Shown: positions 1 to 8,683 of the stretch, one piece after another
Layout of the letters: every line of letters begins with the position of its first letter
Position numbering within the stretch: the first letter of the stretch is position 1
Origin: Rhodoblastus sp.
GTDB taxonomy: Bacteria > Pseudomonadota > Alphaproteobacteria > Rhizobiales > Beijerinckiaceae
Reading direction: 5' to 3'
Assembly (NCBI RefSeq): GCF_019449565.1
Contig: NZ_JAGRPM010000088.1
Coordinates: 186,001 to 250,000 of the forward strand
Length of the DNA: 64,000 nucleotides
Made by a program: the position numbers and the translations under genes
Notes under the pieces: generated by a model
What the model was told of the DNA's origin: nothing
Seen by the model: the letters and a program-made list of their open reading frames with translations, nothing else
The model's database searches: none

Positions 1-534
1 GGCCGTCCAGCGCATATCGCCGAAGGGCAGGGGGCGGATGCGCCAATTGCCGTCGGATGGATAAAGGACGAGAACTTCCTCGGCGCGCTCGCGAAACAGC
101 ATCCAGAGCTGGATGTAATTGAACCCCGGCTCGACATGGTCGCCGACGCGGATCGGCACATTCGCCGGACGCCAGAAATCCGGATCGGTCAGGCCGGTCA
201 GCCACAGCGTCGGCGTCTCGAAAAAGGTCTTGCGTGGCAGCGCGCCCTCGGCATGCGGAATGTTGCAGGCGGAAAAATCAGGCGCCCAGCGGTCTGTGCT
301 GATCATGCCGATATAGACGGGATGCGCCGCCTGGATGGTGAAATGGCGCACGTCCGGCGAGACGAAATCCAGCTCGACATTGTCGCGCTCGGCGCAGAGT
401 TCGGGCGTCGATTTATTGACGACCTTCACCGCCAATTCGTTGACGAGCTCCTTGGCGCCCTGCGCTTGAGCGGGGGCGGTCAGAGCGGGCGCGACGAGGC
501 AGGACAGGAGGCAGGCGAGACGAAAAAGGCGCAT
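1..534 (-). CDS. Secreted protein of unknown function, 3' end outside window
   Basis: The reading frame starts at the ATG at 534 and stays open through all 178 codons to the window edge, so the C-terminus is missing. The first 24 residues (MRLFRLACLLSCLVAPALTA, then PAQAQ) form a Sec signal peptide with an AQA-type cleavage site, so the product is probably periplasmic or secreted. The mature part has two cysteines (in PELCAER and FSACNI) and beta-rich, tryptophan-containing sequence. I do not recognise the family. It diverges from ribA, with about 195 bases between the two starts. The frame has no internal stop and codon use matches its neighbours, so the gene is convincing although its role is unknown. 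Confidence 0.72.
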   Translation of the reverse strand, partial: MRLFRLACLLSCLVAPALTAPAQAQGAKELVNELAVKVVNKSTPELCAERDNVELDFVSPDVRHFTIQAAHPVYIGMISTDRWAPDFSACNIPHAEGALPRKTFFETPTLWLTGLTDPDFWRPANVPIRVGDHVEPGFNYIQLWMLFRERAEEVLVLYPSDGNWRIRPLPFGDMRWTA

Positions 535-585
535 GGGATCATCCGAAAGAGGCTTTCGGCTTTAAGCCGGCCCGGCCGTCAAGGC

Positions 586-622
586 AAGCGCCGCGGCATT
601 CCAGAAAAAAGCGCCGCGGCAT
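586..622. repeat. 14-bp direct repeat, period 23
   Basis: AAGCGCCGCGGCAT occurs at 586-599 and again at 609-622, separated by nine bases, in the divergent gap between the secreted protein and ribA. It could be a tandem regulator site or chance in GC-rich DNA. Confidence 0.4.
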
Positions 623-728
623 GCAGGGAAAGCTTTGGCTCATTTCTCGCTTAAAGCTGGTTCTCGTGGCCCGAAGCGATTATGTAGGAAACGGCGCAAC
701 GGCGTGCGAACAAGGGCTTTCCTCGCAA

Positions 729-1832
729 ATGACGGATGTTTTGGGTCTTTTTTCTTCGCCTGCGGTCTCCGGCGCGGTCAGCGTGGAGCGCGCGGTGGCG
801 GAATTGCGGGCTGGGCGGCCCGTGGCCCTGCTCGAAGGCTCCGTCCGCCAATTGGTCTTCCCTGCAGAGAATCTCGATTCCGCCAGCGCCGCCGCGCTCG
901 AACAACTGGCGCGCGGCCGCGCCAATCTGATCCTTTCCGCCCAAAGGCTGCGCCGCCTCGGTGTCGAGCGTACGGCGCCCGGCCTCATTTCGATGCCGAA
1001 GATCGACGTCGAGCGGGTCGGCGCGCTTTTGGCGGACGAGGGCGCCTCCATCGACGCGCCAGTGGCTGCGCCCGGCGCCGCCGACGAGGCCGCGCTCGAT
1101 CTGCTGCGCCTCGCCACGCTCTTGCCTGGCGCGATCGTCGCTCCCTTGGCGGACCCGATGCCGCAATTGCAGGAGGTCAATGGCTGCGACGTGCGCTCCT
1201 TCCGCGCCAAGAAGGTGCTGTCTCTTCATCTGATCGGCCGCGCGCCGCTGCCGCTCGAAGGCGCGCCCAATTCAGAAATCGCGGTCTTTCGCGGCGGTGA
1301 AGGTCTGCGCGACCAGGCGGCGGTCATCGTCGGCAAGCCCGATCTCTCCGGCCCGGTCCAGGTCCGGCTGCATTCCGCCTGCCTCACCGGCGACCTGTTC
1401 GGCTCGCTCAAATGCGATTGCGGCGACCAGCTGCGCCATACCGCGCGTTTCATGGCCGAGAATGGCGGCGGCGTTATCCTCTATCTCGACCAGGAAGGGC
1501 GCGGCAACGGCCTCGCCAACAAAGTCCGCGCCTATTCGCTCCAGGCGCAAGGCTACGACACCTATGACGCCGACGAAATCCTCGGCTTCGGCCTCGATCA
1601 GCGCCGCTTCGGCTATGCGGCGCGCATGCTCGACCTGCTTGGCGTGACGCGCGTCCGGCTGATGACCAATAATCCGGCCAAGATCGAAGCCCTGCGCGCG
1701 GCGGGGCTCGACGTGACGGACCAGCGCATCCAGGGCCGGCCGACGCCGCAGAACATCCATTACCTCGCCACCAAGCGCGACAGAGCGGGCCATTATCTCG
1801 ATGTCGATCTCCCCCCCGCCGGCGGCGGCTGA
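729..1832 (+). CDS. ribA: GTP cyclohydrolase II (riboflavin synthesis)
   Basis: The enzyme opens GTP to the pyrimidine that begins riboflavin synthesis in the cytoplasm. The C-terminal half carries the family's zinc site (C-x10-C-x-C in CLTGDLFG..KCDCGDQL) and the DQEGRGNGL motif. The N-terminal ~160 residues align in position with a DHBP synthase domain but lack its acidic Arg-Glu-Asn-Glu-Gly-Asp-type active site, as is usual for alphaproteobacterial RibA. I chose ATG 729 (MTDVLG) because the upstream in-frame extension from 621 looks non-coding. The stop overlaps the next gene by 32 bases, suggesting joint transcription. GTP cyclohydrolase II activity is well supported; DHBP synthase activity is not. 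Confidence 0.93.
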   Translation: MTDVLGLFSSPAVSGAVSVERAVAELRAGRPVALLEGSVRQLVFPAENLDSASAAALEQLARGRANLILSAQRLRRLGVERTAPGLISMPKIDVERVGALLADEGASIDAPVAAPGAADEAALDLLRLATLLPGAIVAPLADPMPQLQEVNGCDVRSFRAKKVLSLHLIGRAPLPLEGAPNSEIAVFRGGEGLRDQAAVIVGKPDLSGPVQVRLHSACLTGDLFGSLKCDCGDQLRHTARFMAENGGGVILYLDQEGRGNGLANKVRAYSLQAQGYDTYDADEILGFGLDQRRFGYAARMLDLLGVTRVRLMTNNPAKIEALRAAGLDVTDQRIQGRPTPQNIHYLATKRDRAGHYLDVDLPPAGGG

Positions 1833-4194
1833 GTCCCGCCGGGTCTTTCGTTTCGCGCTTTTCCTGTTCGTCCTCGCCAGCCTTTACCTGGCTTGGCCGT
1901 GGCTGTCCGGGCAGGTGACGATTCCGTGGGATTCCAAGGCGCATTTCCAACCGCAGCTCTCCTTCCTCGCGCACGCGCTGCATAGCGGCCAGTCGCCGTT
2001 CTGGACGCCCAATGTCTTCGCGGGCATGCCGCAGGTCGCCGATCCGCAATCGCTGATCTTCTCCCCGCCTTATCTTCTGCTGGCGGCGCTCGATCCGGCG
2101 CCGAGCTTTCAGGAGGCCGACGCGGTCGCCTTCGCCATGCTCACGCTCGGGGGCATCGGCTGGATGCTTTATTTCCGCGATCGCGGCTGGCGCGCGGCCG
2201 GGGGACTGGTTGTGGCGCTCGCCTTCGCCTATGGCGGCTCGGCCGCCTGGCGCATCCAGCACACCGGCCAGATTCTCAGCCTGTCCTGGTTTCCGCTCGC
2301 CTTCTGGGCGCTCAGTCGCGCGCTCGATCGCGGCTCTTTCCTTTGGGGCGCGCTGGCCGGGCTGTTTGCCGCCTTGATGGTGCTTGGCCGCGATCAGATC
2401 GCCTGGCTCTTCGTGCTGACGCTGACGTTTTTCGTCATCTGGCGGCTGTTTTCGCCGCCGGAAGGCGATAGCCGTGGCTTTTTTGCGCGGCTCGGGCGGA
2501 TGTTCAAGCCGCTGCTTGGCGGCCTCGTCGTCGGGATCGCCGTGGCGGGGCCGCCGCTGCTCTGGACCATAGCCCTCGCGCAACAATCCAATCGCGCGGA
2601 AATCACGCTGGAAGGCGCGATGCGCGGCTCTCTCCATCCCGGGTCGCTGCTTACGGCGCTGGTCGCCAATCTCTATGACGTGCATGGGCCGCAATCGGCC
2701 TTCTGGGGGCCGCCGTCGCCGGGCTGGGGCGAGACCGGGCTCTATATCGCGCGCAATATGGGCGAGGTCTATTTCGGCGCTTTGCCCTTCCTCGCGCTCG
2801 TCGGGCTGGGATTCGGGCGGTTGTGGGCTTTCGCGCGGCCGATGCGGTTTTTCTCGGCGGCGATGCTGGCCATGGCGATCTACGCCTTCGGCAAATATAC
2901 GCCGGTCTTCGCCGCCCTGTTCGATGTGCCGGGCGCCAATCTGTTCCGGCGGCCGGCCGACGCCACCTTCCCGCTTTGCGTTTTCGCCAGCGTCGTCGGC
3001 GGCTATTGCGTCGCCCGCTTCATCGACGCGCCGCCCGACAAAAAGGCCCGCAACATCGCATTGGCTTTGGTCGGCGCGCTTTACGCGGTCGCCCTGGGCG
3101 TCGCCTTCGCCAAGGGGCGTCTTGGCGACGCCTGGCCCGCACTGGGTTTTTCGCTGTTCTGCGCAGCGCTGTCCGTCGCCGCTCTGCTTGCCGCGCGGCG
3201 TTGGCGCGACGCGCCCGCGCTGGGCGTGTTTTTGATCGGCGCCGTGCTGACCTTCGACCTGTCGCTGAACAACGCGCCCAACCAGTCGACCGCCCTGCCG
3301 CCGCAGACCTATGACGCCTTGCGCGAGGGCACGCAGAACGAGACCATCGTCTTCCTGAAGCAGAAGCTCGCAGAAAACGCCGAGCCCGACCGTCGCGACC
3401 GCGTGGAGCTGGCGGGAATCGACTTCCATTGGCCGAATGCGGGATTGACGCATGGCTTCGACATGGACCTCGGCTACAACCCGATCCGGCTGACCACTTT
3501 CGTGGACGTCACCCACGCCAACGACCATGTCGCCATTCCCGAGCAGCGCGTCTTCTCGCCGGCCTTCCCCTCCTATAAATCGCCGATGGCCAATCTGTTC
3601 GGGCTGCGCTGGATCGCGACCGGCGTGCCCATCGAACAGATCGACCCCAGCCTGAAGCCGGGCGATCTGCCTTTGGTCAAGCAGACCGCCGACGCCTATC
3701 TCTACGAGAACGCCAACGCTTTGCCGCGCGTGCTGGCTCCGGGCCGCGCCATTGCAACGGATTTCACCGCGATCGAAGCGAAGGGCGGCATGCCGGATAT
3801 CGATTACCGGCGTTTCGTCCTGCTCGACCGCGCCGATTGCGCGGCAAGGCCAGAACTGGACTGCGCGCCGGACATCGCGGCGGCTTCCGCGAGCGGCGCG
3901 GAGGCGGGGACGGCCAAAATCATGCGCTATGACAATACGCTGGTCGATGTGGAGGCGGTCGCTCCCGCGCAGGGCGGCTTCCTCGTCCTCAATGACGTCT
4001 GGCAGGACTGGCAGGCCGCCTATGTCGATGGCCGCCCGGCGCCGATTCTGCGGGCCAATCTGATGTTCCGCGCCATTCGCCTCGGCCCGGGGCCGCATCG
4101 CGTGCGCTTCCGTTTCGAGCCGTTTCGCGGCTTCGCGAATTTCCTGCCGAAAGGCTGGAGTTTGCCGGGTCTGCGCAATCCGCCCCGCGGTTGA
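1801..4194 (+). CDS. YfhO-like polytopic membrane protein
   Basis: The 797-residue product has a cytoplasmic leader, then about 11-12 hydrophobic segments between residues ~15 and ~490, followed by a ~300-residue soluble C-terminal domain. Early loop motifs (WDSKAHF, FWTPNVFAGMP, DPQSLIFSPPY) resemble the YfhO / GT-C glycosyltransferase-like membrane family, in which acidic residues of the first external loop are catalytic. YfhO-type proteins help glycosylate wall or envelope polymers from lipid-linked sugars. It starts inside the end of ribA (ATG 1801), so it is probably translated from the same mRNA. Substrate cannot be read from the sequence; the family call is fair, the function inferred. 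Confidence 0.75.
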   Translation: MSISPPPAAAESRRVFRFALFLFVLASLYLAWPWLSGQVTIPWDSKAHFQPQLSFLAHALHSGQSPFWTPNVFAGMPQVADPQSLIFSPPYLLLAALDPAPSFQEADAVAFAMLTLGGIGWMLYFRDRGWRAAGGLVVALAFAYGGSAAWRIQHTGQILSLSWFPLAFWALSRALDRGSFLWGALAGLFAALMVLGRDQIAWLFVLTLTFFVIWRLFSPPEGDSRGFFARLGRMFKPLLGGLVVGIAVAGPPLLWTIALAQQSNRAEITLEGAMRGSLHPGSLLTALVANLYDVHGPQSAFWGPPSPGWGETGLYIARNMGEVYFGALPFLALVGLGFGRLWAFARPMRFFSAAMLAMAIYAFGKYTPVFAALFDVPGANLFRRPADATFPLCVFASVVGGYCVARFIDAPPDKKARNIALALVGALYAVALGVAFAKGRLGDAWPALGFSLFCAALSVAALLAARRWRDAPALGVFLIGAVLTFDLSLNNAPNQSTALPPQTYDALREGTQNETIVFLKQKLAENAEPDRRDRVELAGIDFHWPNAGLTHGFDMDLGYNPIRLTTFVDVTHANDHVAIPEQRVFSPAFPSYKSPMANLFGLRWIATGVPIEQIDPSLKPGDLPLVKQTADAYLYENANALPRVLAPGRAIATDFTAIEAKGGMPDIDYRRFVLLDRADCAARPELDCAPDIAAASASGAEAGTAKIMRYDNTLVDVEAVAPAQGGFLVLNDVWQDWQAAYVDGRPAPILRANLMFRAIRLGPGPHRVRFRFEPFRGFANFLPKGWSLPGLRNPPRG

Positions 4195-4397
4195 CGCCTT
4201 TCGCGACAAGCGTGTCGGACAGCGGGCGTCGCCAAGACGACGGCGCTGTCGCCTTCTTTTCCCGTTTGATCGGGCCGGAACAAATTGTCTTCCCTTGAAG
4301 GGCTGAACAAGAGGCTTTTGGCGCGGGCATGGGTTTTGCTCGTCGCTCGCCGGGAGCAAACGCGGTTCATAAACCGCCCCCCTTTGGAGGTTGACCC

Positions 4398-4799
4398 ATG
4401 GCCAATGTGACCTTTTCCTCTCCGTCCGTTACCCGCGACGTGACCGTTTATGCGGTGGCGGGCGATCGCGGCACGCTGCTGGCGCTCGCCAAGGACAATA
4501 AAATTCCGATCCCGTTCGATTGCCAGGACGGCGAATGCGGTTCCTGCCTTGTTGAAGTCACTGTGCTCAGCAAGTCGACCCACGCCATTTCCCTCACCGA
4601 AAAAGAGAAGGAAATGCTCAAGCAATTGGGCAAGATCTCCAAGGCCGAAGTCAAAGACGCCGAGGTCAACGACCAGCCGCCGCATTTCCGCCTTGCTTGC
4701 CAGTACATCATCCGCGACGAGGATATTCTGGTGAAATTCGCCGGCGACGAGACCATGCCTGTTCAGCAGCGCAAGTCGGGCGCGAAGATTTCGGAATGA
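4398..4799 (+). CDS. [2Fe-2S] ferredoxin, plant/adrenodoxin-like fold
   Basis: A 133-residue soluble electron carrier. Cys42, Cys47, Cys50 and Cys101 (C-x4-C-x2-C...C, within DCQDGECGSC and LACQYI) are the four expected [2Fe-2S] ligands. It is longer than a minimal ferredoxin because of a charged insertion between the third and fourth cysteines (residues ~58-95) and a basic tail. A good ribosome site (TTTGGAGG) lies 7-8 bases before the ATG, and a strong terminator follows at 4904-4938, so it is a single-gene unit. Ferredoxins of this shape are often found near nitrogenase genes in Hyphomicrobiales; nothing nif-related is visible here, so the partner is unknown. Confidence 0.9.
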   Translation: MANVTFSSPSVTRDVTVYAVAGDRGTLLALAKDNKIPIPFDCQDGECGSCLVEVTVLSKSTHAISLTEKEKEMLKQLGKISKAEVKDAEVNDQPPHFRLACQYIIRDEDILVKFAGDETMPVQQRKSGAKISE

Positions 4800-5173
4800 G
4801 GCGGGGCCGCCGGATCGTGCCGATCCGGGCGACCAAGCTTATCGACCAAGCAATTTGACCAAGTACATCGGCCAAATGGACCGATGTCAGTCCGGGGAGG
4901 ACGCGGGGGCGTGGCGATCACGCCCCCGTTGCTTTTTTGGGAGGGCGCGCGGCGGTTTTTTTTAAGGGAGTTGCGACGCTTGCGCGCATGGCGGCGGAAA
5001 CGACGGCTTGCCGAACCGGGTCAGGCGCCGTAAATGACCGCGAGCGTCCGCGTGCCGGTCGCCGCAGGTTGCCGGTCCGCCGCCCGTTCGCTCGTGTCCC
5101 GCGTCTATATCGCGGAATTGGTGGGCGAATCCGGCTTCCAGCCACATGCAATTCCGCTCGGGCAGCGTTAGCG
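4800..5173. other. Intergenic region between ferredoxin and membrane protein gene
   Basis: It holds a small inverted repeat (ACATCGG at 4865-4871 with CCGATGT at 4881-4887) and the ferredoxin terminator. The stretch 4940-5170 is open in the frame of the downstream gene but its translation is arginine-rich and unlike a protein N-terminus, so I treat it as promoter and leader DNA. Confidence 0.5.
4904..4938 (+). terminator. Rho-independent terminator after the ferredoxin gene
   Basis: CGGGGGCGTG at 4904-4913 pairs perfectly with CACGCCCCCG at 4919-4928 around a five-base loop, followed by TTGCTTTTTT. Confidence 0.9.
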
Positions 5174-6268
5174 ATGGAACGGATGGGGAGCGAATACGAG
5201 CGTGAAGAGGAGGCGTCGGAGACGGCGTCCGGCCCTTCTTCCTCATCAGAGAAACGAAGCGAGCGCGCCGCGATCCTGGCCGCCGCCGAGAAGCGGCGCC
5301 GGCTTGCCGGCCGCATCGGCGCCGCCGCGAGCGTGATCCTCGTCCTCGTCGCGGCTTTCGTCCTGTCTCGCACCTTGGCCAATCTGGACATGGCCGAATT
5401 GCGCGCCGCCTTCGCGGCGACTTCGGCCAACCAGATCGCGCTCGGCCTGTTTTTCACGGCCTGCTCCTTCCTGATGCTGACGGGCTATGACGCCATCGCC
5501 CTGCGCCAGCTGAAGTTGCGCGTGCCCTATCGCACCACCGCGCTCGCCTCCTTCACCTCATACGCCGTCTCGTTCATGCTGGGTTTCCCGATTTTTACGG
5601 GCGGCACGGTGCGCTACTGGATTTATTCGCGAGCCGGGGTGCGTCCCGGCAAGATCGCCAGCCTCACCGTCGTCGCTGGCGTGACCTTCTGGCTCGGCAT
5701 GGCGGTGGTCATCGCCCTCGGGCTTCTGGTCATGGCGGGGCCGATTTCGGAAATCGACCGTCTCGCGGTCAATCTCAACCGCCTGATCGGCTTCGGGATG
5801 CTCGCGGCCGTCGGCTGCTATCTCTATTGGGTTTCGGCCCGTCCGCGCCGCGCCCGCTGGCAGGGGCTTTCGCTCGAACTGCCGGGGCTGGGCCTGTCGC
5901 TGGGGCAGATCGCGCTCGGCGTCATGGACCTGTGCAGCGCGGCCGCCGTCCTCTATGTGCTGCTGCCGAGCCATGACGGCCTGGATTTCTTCACTTTCGC
6001 CGCGATCTATGTCTTCGCCTGTCTGCTGGGCATCGTCAGCCACGCGCCGGGCGGCATCGGCGTTTTCGAGGCGACCATGCTCAAGGTGGTGCCGTCGCCG
6101 TCGCAGGAGGCGCTGCTCGCCTCGCTCTTGATGTTTCGCATTCTTTATTATGTCATCCCTTTCGTGTTGGCTCTTGCGCTCCTCGGCGCGAATGAAGGCG
6201 GGCGCCGTTGGGACGCTCTGCGCGACGCGATGAATCGCGCGCAAAGCGATGGGGAAAACGGCGCCTGA
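5174..6268 (+). CDS. Lysylphosphatidylglycerol synthase-type (UPF0104) integral membrane protein
   Basis: A 364-residue membrane protein with an acidic/Ser-rich cytoplasmic N-terminus (residues 1-35) and about eight hydrophobic segments. Motifs typical of the LPG synthase transmembrane domain are present: TGGTVRYWIY near residue 150 and SHAPGGIGVFEATML near residue 290. In MprF this domain flips lipids; here there is no aminoacyl-transferase domain, so it is a stand-alone flippase-like protein of unknown cargo. I chose ATG 5174 because the in-frame upstream extension is low-quality; ATG 5183 is an alternative. It ends 17 bases before phoR, so the two could be co-transcribed. Confidence 0.82.
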   Translation: MERMGSEYEREEEASETASGPSSSSEKRSERAAILAAAEKRRRLAGRIGAAASVILVLVAAFVLSRTLANLDMAELRAAFAATSANQIALGLFFTACSFLMLTGYDAIALRQLKLRVPYRTTALASFTSYAVSFMLGFPIFTGGTVRYWIYSRAGVRPGKIASLTVVAGVTFWLGMAVVIALGLLVMAGPISEIDRLAVNLNRLIGFGMLAAVGCYLYWVSARPRRARWQGLSLELPGLGLSLGQIALGVMDLCSAAAVLYVLLPSHDGLDFFTFAAIYVFACLLGIVSHAPGGIGVFEATMLKVVPSPSQEALLASLLMFRILYYVIPFVLALALLGANEGGRRWDALRDAMNRAQSDGENGA

Positions 6269-6285
6269 TTTTAAAATAGGCCCTC

Positions 6286-7341
6286 ATGAATGAAATGGTC
6301 GATTCTGTCCGGGGTCTCGTCGCCAGCCTGATCGAGGCCATGCCCGAGCCGGTGCTGGTCGTGGACGAATCGGTTCGCCTCGTGGCGGCCAATGGTCCCG
6401 CGCGTGGCCTGTTCCCGCATTTGCGCCTCGGGGCCCCGCTGGCCTCGACCCTGCGCGCGGTCGATCTGCATGACGCCATCGCCCGGGTGATGGCTTCCGG
6501 CCTCGCTGAAGACGTGTCCTGGCTCGATCGCGTCCCGGTCGAGCGCCTGTTTCAGGTTCATGTCGCCGGTTTTCAATCGATCGACTCGCGTTTCGTCGCC
6601 CTCAATCTGCATGACGCGACCGAAACGAGGCGTCTCGAGAAGATGCGGGTCGATTTCGTCGCCAACGCCAGCCACGAATTGCGCACCCCGCTCGCCTCGG
6701 TGCTTGGCTTCATCGAAACCTTGCAGGGGCCCGCCCGCGCCGACCCCGTGGCGCGCGACCGCTTTCTCGGCATCATGCTGGAGCAGGCGCGCCGTATGGC
6801 CCGGCTCGTGGATGACCTGCTCTCGCTGTCGCGGATCGAGCAGAGTCTGCATCTCCAGCCGCGCGCGGCTGTCGATCTGGTCCCGCTGGCGCAGCAGGTG
6901 CTCGACGCCCTCACGCATATGGCGCGCGAGAATCGAGTCCATCTGGAGATTTCTGCGGCCCCGGCCGTGGTGCGCGGAGATCGCGACGAACTGCTGCGGG
7001 TGGCCGAGAACCTGATCGAGAACGCGATCAAATATAGCGCGCCCGAGCCGGGCGAGCCTGAGCGGACCGTTCGCGTCGAGATCGGCGCGCGCGACGGCTT
7101 CGGTTTCATGGCCGTGCGCGACGAGGGGCCGGGCATCGCGCCGCAGAACATCCCGCGCCTGACGGAGCGTTTCTACCGCGTCGATGTTGGCCAGAGCCGC
7201 GCCAAGGGCGGCACCGGTCTGGGGCTAGCGCTGGTCAAGCATATTCTTGCCCGCCACCGCGGGAGGCTCGGCATTGAATCGACACTGGGACGCGGCGCGA
7301 CCTTCACCGCCTTCGCCCCGCTCCATGAGAGCGCCAAATGA
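6286..7341 (+). CDS. phoR: Phosphate regulon sensor histidine kinase PhoR
   Basis: The 351-residue kinase has an N-terminal PAS-like domain (residues ~15-115), a HisKA domain with the phospho-accepting His130 (NASHELRTPLAS), and an HATPase domain with N box (ENLIENAIKY), G1 (DEGPGIA) and G2 (GGTGLGLAL) motifs. It would phosphorylate PhoB under phosphate limitation. Identity rests on position: directly upstream of pstSCAB-phoU-phoB. The frame begins with the PAS region and has no transmembrane helix, whereas the best-known PhoR proteins are membrane-anchored; the preceding gene is a membrane protein 17 bases upstream. It lies upstream of the Pho box, so pstS induction would not obviously raise it. 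Confidence 0.9.
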   Translation: MNEMVDSVRGLVASLIEAMPEPVLVVDESVRLVAANGPARGLFPHLRLGAPLASTLRAVDLHDAIARVMASGLAEDVSWLDRVPVERLFQVHVAGFQSIDSRFVALNLHDATETRRLEKMRVDFVANASHELRTPLASVLGFIETLQGPARADPVARDRFLGIMLEQARRMARLVDDLLSLSRIEQSLHLQPRAAVDLVPLAQQVLDALTHMARENRVHLEISAAPAVVRGDRDELLRVAENLIENAIKYSAPEPGEPERTVRVEIGARDGFGFMAVRDEGPGIAPQNIPRLTERFYRVDVGQSRAKGGTGLGLALVKHILARHRGRLGIESTLGRGATFTAFAPLHESAK

Positions 7342-7469
7342 GCGCCCAACAAGTGAGGCCTAAGTGAGCAGTCGCAAAAAATCTTGTTTGCGCTGCACGC
7401 CTTGAATCTTCGCGAACTTCCACGCCAAGGTTCAGCTTGAACGGACCTCGCTCGCGGGCGTGTCGTGCG

Positions 7470-7487
7470 CCGTCATGGAAGTGTCAT
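7470..7487 (+). promoter_or_regulatory. Pho box (PhoB operator) of the pst-pho operon
   Basis: CCGTCATGGAAGTGTCAT matches the PhoB consensus CTGTCAT-N4-CTGTCAT with one mismatch in each half. A TAATGG -10-like hexamer begins ten bases downstream (7498-7503), the spacing expected when the box replaces the -35 element. pstS starts 89 bases further on. Confidence 0.88.
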
Positions 7488-7576
7488 CCAGTCGTCGTAA
7501 TGGTTCCTCGCGCTGAAGCGCAATCCGCGAACACCTCTCCTGTTCGCGCCCAGTTTAACCTCTCGAGAGGTATGGC

Positions 7577-8620
7577 ATGTCCAAACTCCTGCTGCGTTCC
7601 GCCCTCGTCGTCGCCGTCGTCGGCGCCGCCGCGTCCACCCTCGCCGCCGATATTTCCGGCGCCGGCGCGACCTTCCCCTATCCGGTCTATTCCAAATGGG
7701 CCGACACCTATAAGAAGGACACCGGCATCGGCCTGAACTATCAGTCGATCGGCTCCGGCGGCGGCATCAAGCAGATCGTCGCCCGCACCGTGACCTTCGG
7801 CGCCACCGACGCCCCGCTCAAGGCCGAGGACCTCGAAAAGAACGGTCTCGTGCAGTGGCCGCAGGTCATGGGCGGCATCGTGCTGGTCATCAACCTCGAT
7901 GGCGTCGCCCCGGGCGATCTGGTCCTCGACGGCGCGACCGTCGCCAAGATCTTCCTCGGCGAAGTCAAGACCTGGAACGACCCCGCCATCGCCAAGCTGA
8001 ATCCCGGCGTGAAGCTTCCCGAAGGTCCGATCGCCGTCGTTCACCGTTCGGACGGCTCGGGCACCTCGTTCAACTTCACCGATTACCTGTCCAAGGTTTC
8101 GGCCGACTGGAAGTCCAAGGTCGGCGCCGCTCCCGCCGTCGAATGGCCGGTCGGCCTCGCCGCCAAGGGCAATGAAGGCGTCGCCAATACCGTCGCCAAC
8201 ACCAAGGGCTCGGTGGGCTATGTCGAATATGCCTATGCCAAGCAGAACAAGATGACCTACGCCAAGCTGATCAATCATGACGGCAAGACGGTCGCTCCGA
8301 ATTCGGAAAGCTTCCAGGCCGCCGCCGCCAACGCTGATTGGGCCAACGCGCCGGGCTTCTACCAAATCCTGACCGACCAGAAGGGCGCCGGCTCCTGGCC
8401 GATCACCGCCGCGACCTTCATTCTGATCCCCAAGCAGCCTCAGGACGCCGCGGTCGCCGGCGAGGCCCTCAAGTTCTTTGATTGGGCCTTCAAGAATGGG
8501 TCCAAGGAAGCCGAGGCGCTCGATTACATTCCCTTGCCGGGCAATGTGGTCGGCCTGATCCGCAAGGCCTGGCTCGACGTCAAGAGCGCCGAAGGCAAGC
8601 CGGTCTACGAAACCAAGTAA
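7577..8620 (+). CDS. pstS: Phosphate ABC transporter, periplasmic phosphate-binding protein
   Basis: The 347-residue protein begins with a Sec signal peptide (cleavage near SSTLAA, residue ~23) and continues with the PstS opening [17 protein letters not shown]. Ligand-contact motifs are present: [14 protein letters not shown] and [16 protein letters not shown]. It captures phosphate in the periplasm for the PstCAB channel and also feeds the PhoR signalling state. It is the first gene after the Pho box and is followed by a stable hairpin (8635-8658) before pstC, an arrangement that usually keeps PstS mRNA in excess over the membrane components. Length is normal for the family. Confidence 0.97.
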   Translation: MSKLLLRSALVVAVVGAAASTLAADISGAGATFPYPVYSKWADTYKKDTGIGLNYQSIGSGGGIKQIVARTVTFGATDAPLKAEDLEKNGLVQWPQVMGGIVLVINLDGVAPGDLVLDGATVAKIFLGEVKTWNDPAIAKLNPGVKLPEGPIAVVHRSDGSGTSFNFTDYLSKVSADWKSKVGAAPAVEWPVGLAAKGNEGVANTVANTKGSVGYVEYAYAKQNKMTYAKLINHDGKTVAPNSESFQAAAANADWANAPGFYQILTDQKGAGSWPITAATFILIPKQPQDAAVAGEALKFFDWAFKNGSKEAEALDYIPLPGNVVGLIRKAWLDVKSAEGKPVYETK

Positions 8621-8634
8621 ACGCTGTTCCTGCT

Positions 8635-8658
8635 GGCCGGGGGCTTGAGCCTCCGGCC
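8635..8658 (+). promoter_or_regulatory. Intercistronic hairpin between pstS and pstC
   Basis: GGCCGGGGGC pairs with GCCTCCGGCC around TTGA (ten pairs, one G-U). There is no T-run, so it more likely stabilises pstS mRNA or partly attenuates readthrough than fully terminates it. Confidence 0.65.
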
Positions 8659-8683
8659 GCTCAATTGTACGAGGAACGAAAAC

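Noticed and set aside
729-1220. Functional DHBP synthase (RibB) domain in the RibA N-terminus
   Set aside because: The acidic active-site motif is missing, so only the GTP cyclohydrolase II activity is supported.
1474-4359. 961-codon open frame on the minus strand
   Set aside because: It lies antisense to ribA and the YfhO-like gene; the translation is Arg/Gly/Asp-rich low-complexity, the usual shadow of GC-rich coding DNA.
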